Positions 43,087 to 51,684 of a DNA stretch of 64,000 nt are shown here, piece by piece. Source of the DNA: an archaeon (GTDB lineage: Archaea > Nanobdellota > Nanobdellia > Woesearchaeales > GW2011-AR9); NCBI GenBank assembly GCA_018670085.1, contig JABHRS010000020.1, positions 1-64,000 on the forward strand, read 5' to 3'. Below the pieces are notes generated by a model. That model made no database searches. It was not told the DNA's origin and saw nothing but the letters and a program-made list of their open reading frames with translations. The position numbers and the translations under genes were made by a program. Each line of letters opens with the position of its first letter. Position 1 is the stretch's first letter.

Positions 43087-44040
43087 ATGACTATGAGACA
43101 AATTGGTCTGGCAGCAATGCTAGCAACAAATGTATTTGGATGTAACGATCGACCAAGCCATACTCCACTAACTGAAGCAGAGAGAGCTGAATGGGTTAAA
43201 AAAATAGCAGACCGTGAAGCTGCTAAAGAAGCTGAAGAAAAACTGGCTAGAGAAACTCGAATTGCAGCTCGTGAAGCTAGGATGGAAGCATTTACAGTTG
43301 AAGAGAAGAGAATTGATAATTTATTAATTACTGAGTTACCTGGTGCTATTAATGCAGCAGTTGCAGGAATTGGAAAAACTGAACTGATTTACGATGTTTG
43401 TAATGACGATGTAACTGGAAATTTCAGTGGTAAATTTGGAGATTTTACAGTAACTGTTAACAGTCACTATACAAACTCTCGAGATGATTCTGTTCCAGGA
43501 CATGAGTTTACAGCTCAAGTTAACAAAGAGGAAGTTACATTTGATTTTGATTTTAATTTAGAAGATAATTACCAAAATTTACAAGAATTTGATAGCAGAA
43601 ATATTAGCTATAGAATGAAAGAGAAAGGTGATTCGAAAAGAATTGGTGACTATCTGGTTTCTGGACTTAAACAATCCCATGCAAAAGTAATTAGTGGATA
43701 TCTTATCGCTCGAGAATTTACTGACAACAGAGGAAATACTCGTTGGGAAGGGTTAGATGATTTAAATTTAAATTGTGATCCAGGAGAAACAAAAGTAGAC
43801 GTAGGTTATGTCGAATCCCAAATTCAAGGATATGTTTGTTTTTCAGACACTGAACTTGCTACACACCAAAAGCCTTTGGTTGGGTTAGAAAAAGCAGCTA
43901 GTGGTTTGAATGATGCTTCTTCTGGGATGTTTTCTGAAAATGGAATTACTCGAATGAACATGGATGATAATGCATGGGATGTATGTGCTGCAAAACAGTA
44001 TTCAGCGGATTTAAAAGAGCGATTAAACAATCCATTATAA
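43087..44040 (+). CDS. predicted lipoprotein, coiled-coil start
   Basis: 317 aa from ATG 43087 (GAGGA 8 bp upstream). MTMRQIGLAAMLATNVFGCND has a short hydrophobic stretch ending in a lipobox-like NVFGC, so the Cys would be lipid-modified and the protein anchored outside the membrane. An E/A/R-rich coiled coil (about 28-70) follows, then an unassigned beta-rich domain. The ATG at 42973 would add 38 residues and bury the signal; I think it less likely. Operon with the next gene. Confidence 0.62.
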   Translation: MTMRQIGLAAMLATNVFGCNDRPSHTPLTEAERAEWVKKIADREAAKEAEEKLARETRIAAREARMEAFTVEEKRIDNLLITELPGAINAAVAGIGKTELIYDVCNDDVTGNFSGKFGDFTVTVNSHYTNSRDDSVPGHEFTAQVNKEEVTFDFDFNLEDNYQNLQEFDSRNISYRMKEKGDSKRIGDYLVSGLKQSHAKVISGYLIAREFTDNRGNTRWEGLDDLNLNCDPGETKVDVGYVESQIQGYVCFSDTELATHQKPLVGLEKAASGLNDASSGMFSENGITRMNMDDNAWDVCAAKQYSADLKERLNNPL

Positions 44041-44064
44041 TTTTTATCTAATTGGAGATAACTA

Positions 44065-44919
44065 ATGTCAAGAATAAATTTTGGTGGATTTCTAGCGAGT
44101 TTAAACACTGCAGAACAATCTGACTATCAAAGAGAAAGACGTGAAGTAGAAGACCAATATGCTAATTGGGCCAATTTGATGCAAGGTGCTAAAAGGCAGT
44201 TTGAGGTAATTGATCAATTATTTACTCAAATTTATGATGCCACTGAAAATTGGGCAACATGCCCATCACAAAGATATCTTAAAGAAGGTAAAAGCCAACC
44301 AGTTCCATTTATATCCAATGGGCATTCTTTTGAAAGTAAGATCTGGCGTGAAGGAGGGGGCGCTGTAGTAAAATCAATTTCATTAACTTACGCAAATTGC
44401 CACTATGGAGATTTCTCAAGACCACGTCATATCCATGGTTTAGGTAGTGCAACTCTCATTGGCCTACCTGCAAATTATGAGTTTATTTCTTCAGTTATTG
44501 ATAAAGAATTACTTGTTGAAACTGAATTAAAAAATCTCAAAGAACGCCGAAATTTTCTACAAAAGAGTTCACCAACATCACCAGAACTTCGGAGATACAA
44601 TTCGCATAAGTCTAAACTGTCAAATGAAGGGTGGGACTTGCAAGATTTTTATCAATCTGCTAATTCTAGTTTGTCATACCTTATAGATCGAGCAAGGGCT
44701 CATCCAGTTATAATCCAAGTTGGAGTAAGAACTCCAGAATATAAATGTACAGAAGTAACAGAGTGTTTTACAATTGATAATTTTATTAATTATGATGTTG
44801 AAACTTTGTTAAAACAGTTGTTCATGCGTATAAACTCAGATCAAGTAGATCTAACTAATTTTTTTAACGGTCAAATTACAAATTCATCCGTAAGACAGTT
44901 GGAAACTAAAAAAGAGTGA
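44065..44919 (+). CDS. hypothetical protein, 284 aa
   Basis: Not recognised. Soluble, helical at both ends, with GGGAVVKSISLTYANCHYGDFSRPRHIHG in the middle (Cys and His close together). No signal peptide although the upstream gene encodes a lipoprotein. Begins 25 bp after it, behind TTGGAGATAACTA. Confidence 0.55.
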   Translation: MSRINFGGFLASLNTAEQSDYQRERREVEDQYANWANLMQGAKRQFEVIDQLFTQIYDATENWATCPSQRYLKEGKSQPVPFISNGHSFESKIWREGGGAVVKSISLTYANCHYGDFSRPRHIHGLGSATLIGLPANYEFISSVIDKELLVETELKNLKERRNFLQKSSPTSPELRRYNSHKSKLSNEGWDLQDFYQSANSSLSYLIDRARAHPVIIQVGVRTPEYKCTEVTECFTIDNFINYDVETLLKQLFMRINSDQVDLTNFFNGQITNSSVRQLETKKE

Positions 44920-45017
44920 GTGTTTCATTTATTTATTTTATTTATTACATTTTTTCTGTGTTCACTTCTTTGTACAGCAATTTCTTAATAGAAAGTTACA
45001 AAAATCTTTGATTCAAA

Positions 45018-45109
45018 AGAAATTTAAGATAAATTTCTAAGCACCAAAAATGCTCAATTTTTGAGTGTTTGAAGTTCTAAAATTTGACTATATTTAGCCA
45101 AAATTTTAG
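45018..45109 (-). repeat. triple-hairpin element, copy T3
   Basis: Three hairpins on the minus strand: CTAAAATTT/AAATTTTAG (45077-45109), CACTCAAAAAT..ATTTTTGGTG (45042-45067) and AGAAATTTA/TAAATTTCT (45018-45038). The second and third match copy T1 in order and wording. It lies in the 213-bp spacer before the translin gene. Confidence 0.5.
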
Positions 45110-45133
45110 TAACCATTAAAAAACAGTTGCAGT

Positions 45134-45706
45134 ATGAAGAGTTCTATGATAGACCTATCCAAGATTCAAACTGAACTTGCTGCATATGATGGCAAGCGTG
45201 AAGACTTAATTAAAAAAAGTAGAGACGTACTAAAACTTTCTAAATTACTAATTTATGCTGTGCATAGAGATGAGATAGAAAAGGCTGAAAAGTTAAAAGT
45301 TGAAATTGAATCTGAATTAAAAGCACTTGAATCAATTGCAAGCCACAACAGCAAATTACAATATGAAGGTAGCTACAAAATTGCAGTACAAGAATACGTT
45401 GAAGCTGTCCTCTACTTGAACTTTGTACAAACTGGAAAGGTTGCTGTGATGGATAACTTACACGCAGAACATTATTTACTAGGTCTTGCAGATTTACCAG
45501 GAGAAATGGTTCGACGAGCTGTGTATCTTGCAAGCAAAGGTGAACGTGAAGAAGTGATAAAAATTCGCGATGCAGTTGATAACATTTATGGACAATTCTT
45601 AACATTAAATTCTCGTGGAAATGAACTACGCAAAAAGGTTGATGGGATCAAATACTCACTTAATAAGTTGCAAGATCTGGTTTTGGAACTTAAGTTGCGT
45701 GGATAG
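45134..45706 (+). CDS. translin-family protein
   Basis: 190 aa, all-helical. LGLADLPGEMVRRAVYLASKGEREEV (about 113-140) and the acidic-basic long helices are typical of translin/TRAX; archaeal members bind RNA or DNA and some act as RNases. ATG 45134 or 45146; no ribosome-binding site, AT-rich hairpin region upstream. Confidence 0.82.
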   Translation: MKSSMIDLSKIQTELAAYDGKREDLIKKSRDVLKLSKLLIYAVHRDEIEKAEKLKVEIESELKALESIASHNSKLQYEGSYKIAVQEYVEAVLYLNFVQTGKVAVMDNLHAEHYLLGLADLPGEMVRRAVYLASKGEREEVIKIRDAVDNIYGQFLTLNSRGNELRKKVDGIKYSLNKLQDLVLELKLRG

Positions 45707-45815
45707 TTGATTTTTATTTTTTTATTTCTTAATTTTGAATAAATATATTCTTCTATTTCCCACTAAATATACTAAATCCCCAGAGTGTAAATAGTTTCAA
45801 AATCAAAATTTTTGG

Positions 45816-46136
45816 ATGTACCAAGTTCTGAAGACCCCTATGTTCCAAAAAAAGATGAACAAGATGTTTACTAAACAAGAACAGATTAAGATTAACAAAA
45901 CTATCAAAGAAATAAAAAAGGGAAAAATTTATGGTAAGCCTTTATCATACTCCTTCTTTAGAGAGATTAAAATTGGTGGGAAGAGAATATACTTTCTGAT
46001 ATATAATGAGATTAAAGTGGTTCTTTTTGTTGCTGTGAGTACAAAGAAAGCACAGAAAATAACAATCAAACAGATTAAAAAACAGCTGCCTAGTTTGAAA
46101 CGATCAGTATTTGATAAACTAAGAAAAAATGATTAA
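45816..46136 (+). CDS. RelE/ParE-type toxin-like protein
   Basis: 106 aa. MYQVLKTPMFQKKMNKMF, GKPLSYSFFREIKIGGKRIYFLIYNEIKVVLFVAVSTKKAQ is the RelE-fold signature order (helices, then sheet with basic residues). GTAAATAG lies about 25 bp before ATG. Its partner is the small antitoxin on the opposite strand immediately beyond its stop codon, not an upstream gene. Confidence 0.75.
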   Translation: MYQVLKTPMFQKKMNKMFTKQEQIKINKTIKEIKKGKIYGKPLSYSFFREIKIGGKRIYFLIYNEIKVVLFVAVSTKKAQKITIKQIKKQLPSLKRSVFDKLRKND

Positions 46137-46270
46137 CATTCAATCAATTTTCCTTCTCTAACTTCCTTAAGAGACTGAGTAAATTGACCCACTAGTTCCC
46201 ATTCAACTTGTTCCAATTTTTTTAATTTCTTATACTCCTTGAGTGGAATAGTTATTGTTTTTGCTGTCAC
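46133..46270 (-). CDS. antitoxin-like protein, 45 aa, antisense to the toxin end
   Basis: 45 codons from GTG 46270 (TTTATATC box centred 26 bp upstream, hence leaderless). TAKTITIPLKEYKKLKKLEQ is a VapB/RelB-type N-terminal half and the acidic LKEVREGKLIEC tail would bind toxin. The stop overlaps the toxin stop by three bases, tail-to-tail. Confidence 0.62.
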   Translation of the reverse strand: MTAKTITIPLKEYKKLKKLEQVEWELVGQFTQSLKEVREGKLIEC

Positions 46271-46355
46271 AATTAGAGAAGATTGTCAGTAGATATAAAC
46301 TTTTTGTCAATAGTGCATATAGAGGTAAATGTATTTGTCAGAAGTTATTTTCTAT

Positions 46356-47321
46356 TTACCAAATCTTCGGAATAAAACGCCACCTTACTTTTTCTTTGTA
46401 CGCTAAATAATCAGGATCCAAACTAAGATGACGCTCTTCGGTTAAAGCTCTGAAGTAATAAATTACAGTCCACAGCAACATGCCAGCTGCGAATGGTAGT
46501 GTAATGACAGGGAGCAAAGTTAACCACCAGATACAATTTTTACAAATATAGGCTGGATGCCTAACGAATCTGTAAGGACCAGTTGTGACAATCCCACGGT
46601 TAGTTAAATTCGATGCCTTAGGCCCAAGCCAAAGCGATGCACTAGTGTATCCAACTAATAAGATAATGATGATGACTTTGCAGACAAGATCCAAAGTTGG
46701 ATTCCAAAATGTGACGTAATCACTTGCACCCCAAGGTACAACATCCCCTACTCGCCAATTAAATGGAGGGTAACAAATTAAAGCTACAAACCAACCAAAA
46801 AAAGTTGGTTCAACAGAGCGTACTTTATTTTTTAGAAATTTGAATTCGAAAGTATAACCAAAAGCGAATAGAGCAGTATCAAGTGCGAATAAGATGATCA
46901 GAAAGAAAGCATAAGTCCAAGGTTTATTTAGGATGTTTAGAACATCACCAATGTTCTGATACAGAAATTGAAACATTAAAGGAAGAAAAAAAAGTTTCAC
47001 TCCAATGAAAAGAGTAGCAGTCTTTTCGCCTTTAGTGATTGCAGTGAATTTGCCTTTTTGTAAGGAAGAAAAGTTATTTTTTAGAAATTGGAAAAATAGT
47101 AATGGTTTGTTGGAATCGTACCTGGTTGTTGTAAAAAGATAGTAAGGAATGCTTGCTATGAAAAATACTAGATAAAAATAGTAAAGAAAATTTTGCACCA
47201 CAGGTTCGACAAACCAAGAATAATGTGGACCAAAGCGTACGAATAGAAGTCCAAACCCATAGAGAATAACTGAAGCTAACCAAAGTTTGAAAGCTTGGAG
47301 TGGGCTACGTTGGATTTGCAT
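46356..47321 (-). CDS. isoprenylcysteine carboxyl methyltransferase (ICMT)-family membrane protein
   Basis: 321 aa with about seven membrane helices. The C-terminal third TTGPYRFVRHPAYICKN, then ALTEERHL and YLAYKEKVRWRFIP is the SAM-binding core of ICMT/PEMT methyltransferases. ATG 47321 is supported by TTTATTAAG 26 bp upstream. The in-frame ORF could be extended by 71 residues, but that stretch lies in a GC-richer inverted-repeat element and upstream of the promoter, so I leave it out. Methyl acceptor unknown (lipid or prenyl cysteine). Confidence 0.82.
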   Translation of the reverse strand: MQIQRSPLQAFKLWLASVILYGFGLLFVRFGPHYSWFVEPVVQNFLYYFYLVFFIASIPYYLFTTTRYDSNKPLLFFQFLKNNFSSLQKGKFTAITKGEKTATLFIGVKLFFLPLMFQFLYQNIGDVLNILNKPWTYAFFLIILFALDTALFAFGYTFEFKFLKNKVRSVEPTFFGWFVALICYPPFNWRVGDVVPWGASDYVTFWNPTLDLVCKVIIIILLVGYTSASLWLGPKASNLTNRGIVTTGPYRFVRHPAYICKNCIWWLTLLPVITLPFAAGMLLWTVIYYFRALTEERHLSLDPDYLAYKEKVRWRFIPKIW

Positions 47322-47342
47322 AGATTTGTTTAGAAAAAGTAG

Positions 47343-47351
47343 CTTAATAAA
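47343..47351 (-). promoter_or_regulatory. TATA box of the ICMT-like gene
   Basis: TTTATTAAG on the minus strand, centred 26 bp from ATG 47321; it decides the start. Confidence 0.55.
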
Positions 47352-47390
47352 TTTCTTGGTTGTGTAGGCTGGAAGTAATTTGTTTCTTAA

Positions 47391-47564
47391 TTGAGTAAGG
47401 CTTCGCAATTTTGGTAAAATTGCTCGGAACGCTGCCAGGCCTAAGTTCCGTCCCTCCGTATTCACTTGCTCGTTGCACTCACTGAAGTTCAGGTCGCTCA
47501 GTATTGCTCTGTCGAATTTATTTTGCCTTGGCATGGGGCAGCGCGTTCGCCCTTACTCAACAAG
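47391..47564. other. 174-bp GC-richer element with inverted-repeat ends
   Basis: TTGAGTAAGG (47391-47400) pairs with CCTTACTCAA (47555-47564). Inside, the + strand has GCAATTTTGGTAAAATTGC (47405-47423, an 8-bp hairpin) and GAACGCTGCC pairing with GGCAG-CG-CGTTC (47537-47548). The middle is a GC-richer unpaired-looking 100 bp. Composition differs from its neighbours. It is either a structured RNA or a small inserted element. Both strands lack a convincing gene. Confidence 0.5.
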
Positions 47565-47598
47565 TTTAGAAAACAATATTACAGATAGAAGTAGTTGA

Positions 47599-48207
47599 TT
47601 ATCTCTCAAAAATAAGCATCCGATGATCCCGATGCTTCTTTGATTCTAAAGTATCAAAACATTCTTGCAAAATTTCCTTAGTGACAGACCTTGCAGTATC
47701 ACCACAATCAATGATACTGTATTCACTTGTTTGTTTGTTATAATTATTAATAACCACATAATTACTAGAATTTCTTTTCATGTTTCTCAAAGCTTTGACA
47801 TTTAATCTTAATAAGATAATTTTGTTGTCCAATAATTCTTTGTCCACATCATTTAATGTGAAATCTTTGACTTCCATATTTATACCAGCACCTATTGCAT
47901 CTTGCCTTAGTAATTTGGCACTAAGTTTGGCATTATCAACATCTTCTTTAGTATAACGATAAAACCGGTAATCTGGAAAATCGTATTCTTCTTTTTCGAC
48001 AATAACTTTTACAGTGCAGCCTTTCTCTTTGGCATATTTTGCAAGTGCAAAAATTGAAGATGCCCTAGTTGGCAAAATAGTTGTTTGTTGCCAAATTTTA
48101 AATTCCTCTTCTCTTGTTAGAGAAACTTCTTCATTTAGAAAGTGAACAATTGTCAGAACTGAACTTGCGACAGTTGAGTATCCAGTTGTTGCGAAGTAAG
48201 GTTTCAT
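47599..48207 (-). CDS. C39-like papain-fold protein lacking catalytic Cys and His
   Basis: 202 aa. The start ATTGYSTVASSVLTIVHFLN aligns with the C39 pattern TxDYxCGPASxLMVL, but Cys is replaced by Thr/Ser. The SSNYVVINNYNKQTSEYSIIDCGD segment matches the HFVVVxGYD block, where His is Asn. So the fold is kept but a protease is unlikely; perhaps a binding protein or a pseudoenzyme. Family assignment is moderate. Confidence 0.55.
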   Translation of the reverse strand: MKPYFATTGYSTVASSVLTIVHFLNEEVSLTREEEFKIWQQTTILPTRASSIFALAKYAKEKGCTVKVIVEKEEYDFPDYRFYRYTKEDVDNAKLSAKLLRQDAIGAGINMEVKDFTLNDVDKELLDNKIILLRLNVKALRNMKRNSSNYVVINNYNKQTSEYSIIDCGDTARSVTKEILQECFDTLESKKHRDHRMLIFER

Positions 48208-48262
48208 TTTGATTAAGAAGGAGCATTAGTCTAAAAAGCTTTGGGTTGTTGATCAACAACAA

Positions 48263-49510
48263 TCATTGATAAGACTGCTTGAACTTATCTGCCATCATTA
48301 AATTTACTGAAGCACCCATATCACTAGTTACTAATTGTCCATTATACCCATGATCAGTTCTTAGAAAATCCATAATATCATTTGCATAGTTTGGCCTACC
48401 ATCTAACATTTCACGAAGTGGAGCCAAATATTTGCGATCATTTAAATCCAAACCACCTTCAGCTAAATTAATCACAGAACGCAAATAATTAGCCACATTA
48501 GCAGATGCTAACCCGGAATGGATTGCATGTTGTTCAAACTCATACAAAGTTTCTTGAGTAGGGAGGGAAATACCCACATCACTAAAATGATAATCATTAT
48601 TTTTTTTGGAAATAGTTAAAGGAATTCCCTTTTCAAGTTGACGATTAATTCCAAGATAAACTGCTGCGATTCCAAGTTGAGTATCTAACGGAGTAGAATC
48701 AGGAGCTCTTGATTCATATGTACCATGTGGAGGCAGGTGAGGACGAGAACGGACAGAATGATAACCAGTATTGTTAGATTCAAATTTATCCAAGAAAAAA
48801 TCAATATCACCACCAGTATCAATAATTTGTTGTTTCCAAGATTCATGACGAGTTATGTCACGTTGATCTAACTCATCTGAAGAATTAATATAGTGTGGAA
48901 GCATAGCATCTAGTAAAGATTTATCTCCACGATTACCAAAATCATAACGAACACGATTTACCCGACTACAATTTAAAGTATTATTACCCAAATCATCCAC
49001 AGGAGTAGTTGAAGCAAAAGCAAATAAAGAGTCAAGTGCTAACATTAAATTATATTGGTCTTTTTCACGCCCAGGAATTCTGGATACATGAGTGTGCAAA
49101 CCAGAAACTTTAATCATCCGATCTGTTTCGTCTGAATTTTGAAATAAATCATCATAAGTTTGAAGACGACCACCAGCCCTTGGCATCCTAGTTACAGACA
49201 ATGGACCAATTACACTACCTGGAACAAATATAGCACCATAATCATTTGCTATTTCCTGAGTTGCAATTATTCTGCGCCTCATATCGCTTTCTAATTGACC
49301 AATTGACCAAGACACATTTGAAACTAACTCAATTTGTTCTCTAACAGCCTCTTTAACAGAATAAGTCCCACCGTTTGGATCATTATTACGTGGATCAGCT
49401 AAAATCTGAGGAGAGACAGGGAGTAAATAACCAGTTAGAGGATCCGCTAGAAGCACTTCTAACTCTTGACCCACCGCAACTTGACTCCTTATTTGTTCTT
49501 CCCTAACCAT
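48263..49510 (-). CDS. carboxylate-amine ligase, glutamate-cysteine-ligase-like (GCS2)
   Basis: 415 aa. VGQELEVLLADPLTGYLLP (GxExE-like, acid binding metal), VSGLHTHVSRIPGREK (the GLHVHVG motif of GCS2) and HGTYESRAPDSTP (GTxExR). Ligates a carboxylate to an amine with ATP; in archaea such proteins often do not make gamma-glutamylcysteine. ATG 49510 with GGTG about 10 bp upstream. It follows the unknown 254-aa gene across a 178-bp spacer. Confidence 0.8.
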   Translation of the reverse strand: MVREEQIRSQVAVGQELEVLLADPLTGYLLPVSPQILADPRNNDPNGGTYSVKEAVREQIELVSNVSWSIGQLESDMRRRIIATQEIANDYGAIFVPGSVIGPLSVTRMPRAGGRLQTYDDLFQNSDETDRMIKVSGLHTHVSRIPGREKDQYNLMLALDSLFAFASTTPVDDLGNNTLNCSRVNRVRYDFGNRGDKSLLDAMLPHYINSSDELDQRDITRHESWKQQIIDTGGDIDFFLDKFESNNTGYHSVRSRPHLPPHGTYESRAPDSTPLDTQLGIAAVYLGINRQLEKGIPLTISKKNNDYHFSDVGISLPTQETLYEFEQHAIHSGLASANVANYLRSVINLAEGGLDLNDRKYLAPLREMLDGRPNYANDIMDFLRTDHGYNGQLVTSDMGASVNLMMADKFKQSYQ

Positions 49511-49688
49511 ATTTTAACACCGATTATCTCTTTTACAAAAAAAAGGAAAGCATTTACCTATTTAAATGTTTTGAAACTTAGCATATGTTGCTATATTTGC
49601 GATAAAATAGATATATTTGATTGATTAGGTTAAAGATATGCCTAAACTTTCCTTCAAATTCACAATGTAGCTAAATTTTCCCTTTTAA

Positions 49689-50453
49689 TTATTTATTTTG
49701 TTGATATGAAACTGAAGCGATAGTACTATGCAAAGATTTATTCAGATAATCATTGGAAGATAATTTGGATGCTGCTTTTGCTTTTTCATATAGATGAATG
49801 GCCAGATCAGATTTTGATTTTAGTGTACCAGGTTTCATTCCATGGATTGGAGAATCTGATTGATATATTTGGCACAGTTCAACTGCTAATTTCTCGCAGG
49901 TAGTTGGGTTTAGTATATCACCTTCTTTATCTGAAACGTATGCAAGCATCCATTCTAAAGCAAGCAGAGGATTTTGAGTATAACTTTCGCCGAATAAATT
50001 TGATTTGTATTCTAAAATTAATGAATCTTGATCAGCTATGCTACCTAAGAGACCAGGCACAGGAGAAAGTTTAAGAGGACTATCGTATAGGACACCACTC
50101 TTTTCATTAGAGACAGAATGAACAGAAGAAGTTATACCTACAAATGACATTAATATCAATTTTGTTTCCCTTAAACTTGGCATTGCACGCATAACAATGT
50201 TGCCACCAAGATTTAACTCCGGCCTGCTCCTAGCTTCCCTAATATGAATGGCATCTTCGAATGGAGGAACTACTGAAAATCCAGAAAAGGCTGAAACAGA
50301 AACTAATTCTCCCTTTGAGTTGCCAATACCAGTTAGATAACTATAGTCGCCAAAAAATTGATGATAACTAGAGATAGAAACTTGCTTACCTAAATGATCT
50401 AACAAATTACGCAGGCTTTCTGTTTGTTTGAGACCTTGATATCTTGAATCCAT
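49689..50453 (-). CDS. hypothetical protein, 254 aa
   Basis: Not recognised. Soluble, mixed fold, with no membrane helix. One motif-like segment is GGNIVMRAMPSLRETKLILMSFVGI. It may be cotranscribed with the GCS2-like gene. TTTTAATG-like box 33 bp upstream of ATG. Confidence 0.55.
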   Translation of the reverse strand: MDSRYQGLKQTESLRNLLDHLGKQVSISSYHQFFGDYSYLTGIGNSKGELVSVSAFSGFSVVPPFEDAIHIREARSRPELNLGGNIVMRAMPSLRETKLILMSFVGITSSVHSVSNEKSGVLYDSPLKLSPVPGLLGSIADQDSLILEYKSNLFGESYTQNPLLALEWMLAYVSDKEGDILNPTTCEKLAVELCQIYQSDSPIHGMKPGTLKSKSDLAIHLYEKAKAASKLSSNDYLNKSLHSTIASVSYQQNK

Positions 50454-50851
50454 TATTTAATTTTTAAGTAGTTACATTAAAAGCTTTATGGAGAAGAGAT
50501 GGAGATCTATGAGAAATGAGAGAAGAGAGGAAGAAAGAAAGAAAGAAAAAGAAAATAAGAGAATAGATCATTTATGAGAATTTGAATCTCAAAGATAGCC
50601 AAAACCTTTATAAATCACTGACATTAAAAATAGCTAAATCACAATATTTGTTTGAGACTAAGTTTAATTGAATAATTTTGATTAAATTGTCTTGAACCTG
50701 AAGAAAAGCTTAGGAATACTCACTTTTCTTTGGTCATGATAAAAATCTAACATAAGATTGGATTTTTAGCATGCAAAAAACGGTTCAACCGTTTTTGAGC
50801 ATAATAGCACGGAGGAAGTAGATCTTACGATCTTAATAAAAAAAATAAAAA
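50454..50851 (+). promoter_or_regulatory. long leader of the eS1 gene
   Basis: About 400 bp without a convincing gene. An AG-rich stretch lies at 50491-50560. TTTATAAAT (50607-50615) is a TATA box that would give a leader of about 210 nt carrying triple-hairpin element T2. GGAGG at 50812-50816 is 36 bp before the ATG, and a 16-codon frame (50772-50822) ends at TAG beside it; AGATCttacGATCT can fold just after. This suggests autogenous or leader-based control of eS1, but unproven. Confidence 0.35.
50701..50801 (-). repeat. triple-hairpin element, copy T2
   Basis: On the minus strand: GCTCAAAAACGGTTGAACC continues to GTTTTTTGC (50773-50800, 10-bp stem), TAAAAATC/GATTTTTA (50740-50768), AAGAAAAG/CTTTTCTT (50701-50730). 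The order, the CTCAAAAA start and the mutual distances follow copy T1. Confidence 0.5.
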
Positions 50852-51601
50852 ATGGCAAAAAAAGACCTTAAAAAATCTAAAATAAAAATTAAAAAGAAAA
50901 TTTGGTGTAAAATTGTAGCCCCAAAAAGTTTCGGTTCAAAAGAAATTGGTGAATCTTACGTTACAAAAGCTGAAGATACATTGAACAGAAACATGACAAT
51001 CTCACTTAGAGAACTAACTGGTTCAATGCGAGATCAAAATGTGAAAGTTAAACTACTTCTTTCTGAGCTAGATGGCCAACAAATTAAAACAAAAACTGTA
51101 GGTTACGGTGTAGTTGCAAACTTCGTTAAAAAACTAGTACGTAAGCGGACTAGTAGATTAGATGATGTGTATATTCTTAGAACAAAAGACGGACAAGCAG
51201 TTCAGTTAAAAACATTAATTGTAACATACAACAGAATTAATCGTAGTATGGGTTTAGTTCTTCGAAGTAAACTAAAAGCTATGATCACAGAAGAACTTGT
51301 TAAAGGTAATTTTGATGAATTTGTTTCTAAAGTTGTAGGGATTAAGATTCAAAGTGCAGCTAAACGAGCAATTAACAAGATGTACCCAGTTAAAGAAGTA
51401 TTAATTAGGGGAATGGAACTTGTTGATGAGAAAAAAGCTGAACGATTAGAGAAAAAATCTGCAAACCAAATTGGAGAAGTTAAAGAACGTCGTAAAATTG
51501 AAGAATTTAAGGATGAAATGACTGCTCAAAAATCTGAAGAAACAAGTGAAGAAGATTCAAGTGATTCTGAAGAAACTGGTGAAAAAGAAAACCAAGAGTA
51601 A
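50852..51601 (+). CDS. rps1e: ribosomal protein eS1 (S3ae)
   Basis: 249 aa. KKKIWCKIVAPKSFGSKEIGES, the GYGVVANFVKKLVRKRTSRLD and the INKMYPVKEVLIRGMELV blocks are standard for eS1. C-terminal 40 residues are an acidic S/E-rich tail. ATG 50852 has no close ribosome-binding site, so translation initiation may use the structured leader. Single gene. Confidence 0.95.
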   Translation: MAKKDLKKSKIKIKKKIWCKIVAPKSFGSKEIGESYVTKAEDTLNRNMTISLRELTGSMRDQNVKVKLLLSELDGQQIKTKTVGYGVVANFVKKLVRKRTSRLDDVYILRTKDGQAVQLKTLIVTYNRINRSMGLVLRSKLKAMITEELVKGNFDEFVSKVVGIKIQSAAKRAINKMYPVKEVLIRGMELVDEKKAERLEKKSANQIGEVKERRKIEEFKDEMTAQKSEETSEEDSSDSEETGEKENQE

Positions 51602-51684
51602 TTCAATAATTTTTATTTTATTTTTTTATTATATTTTTCTTTTATATATAAATTTAAAAACGATGAGTTAAGACGAGTGTTAAT

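Noticed and set aside
47322-47534. N-terminal extension of the ICMT-like protein
   Set aside because: It lies upstream of the TATA box that fits ATG 47321 and inside an inverted-repeat element of different composition.
50772-50822. Leader peptide of 16 codons before eS1
   Set aside because: In frame but inside the hairpin element, with no homologue visible; noted only as a possibility.
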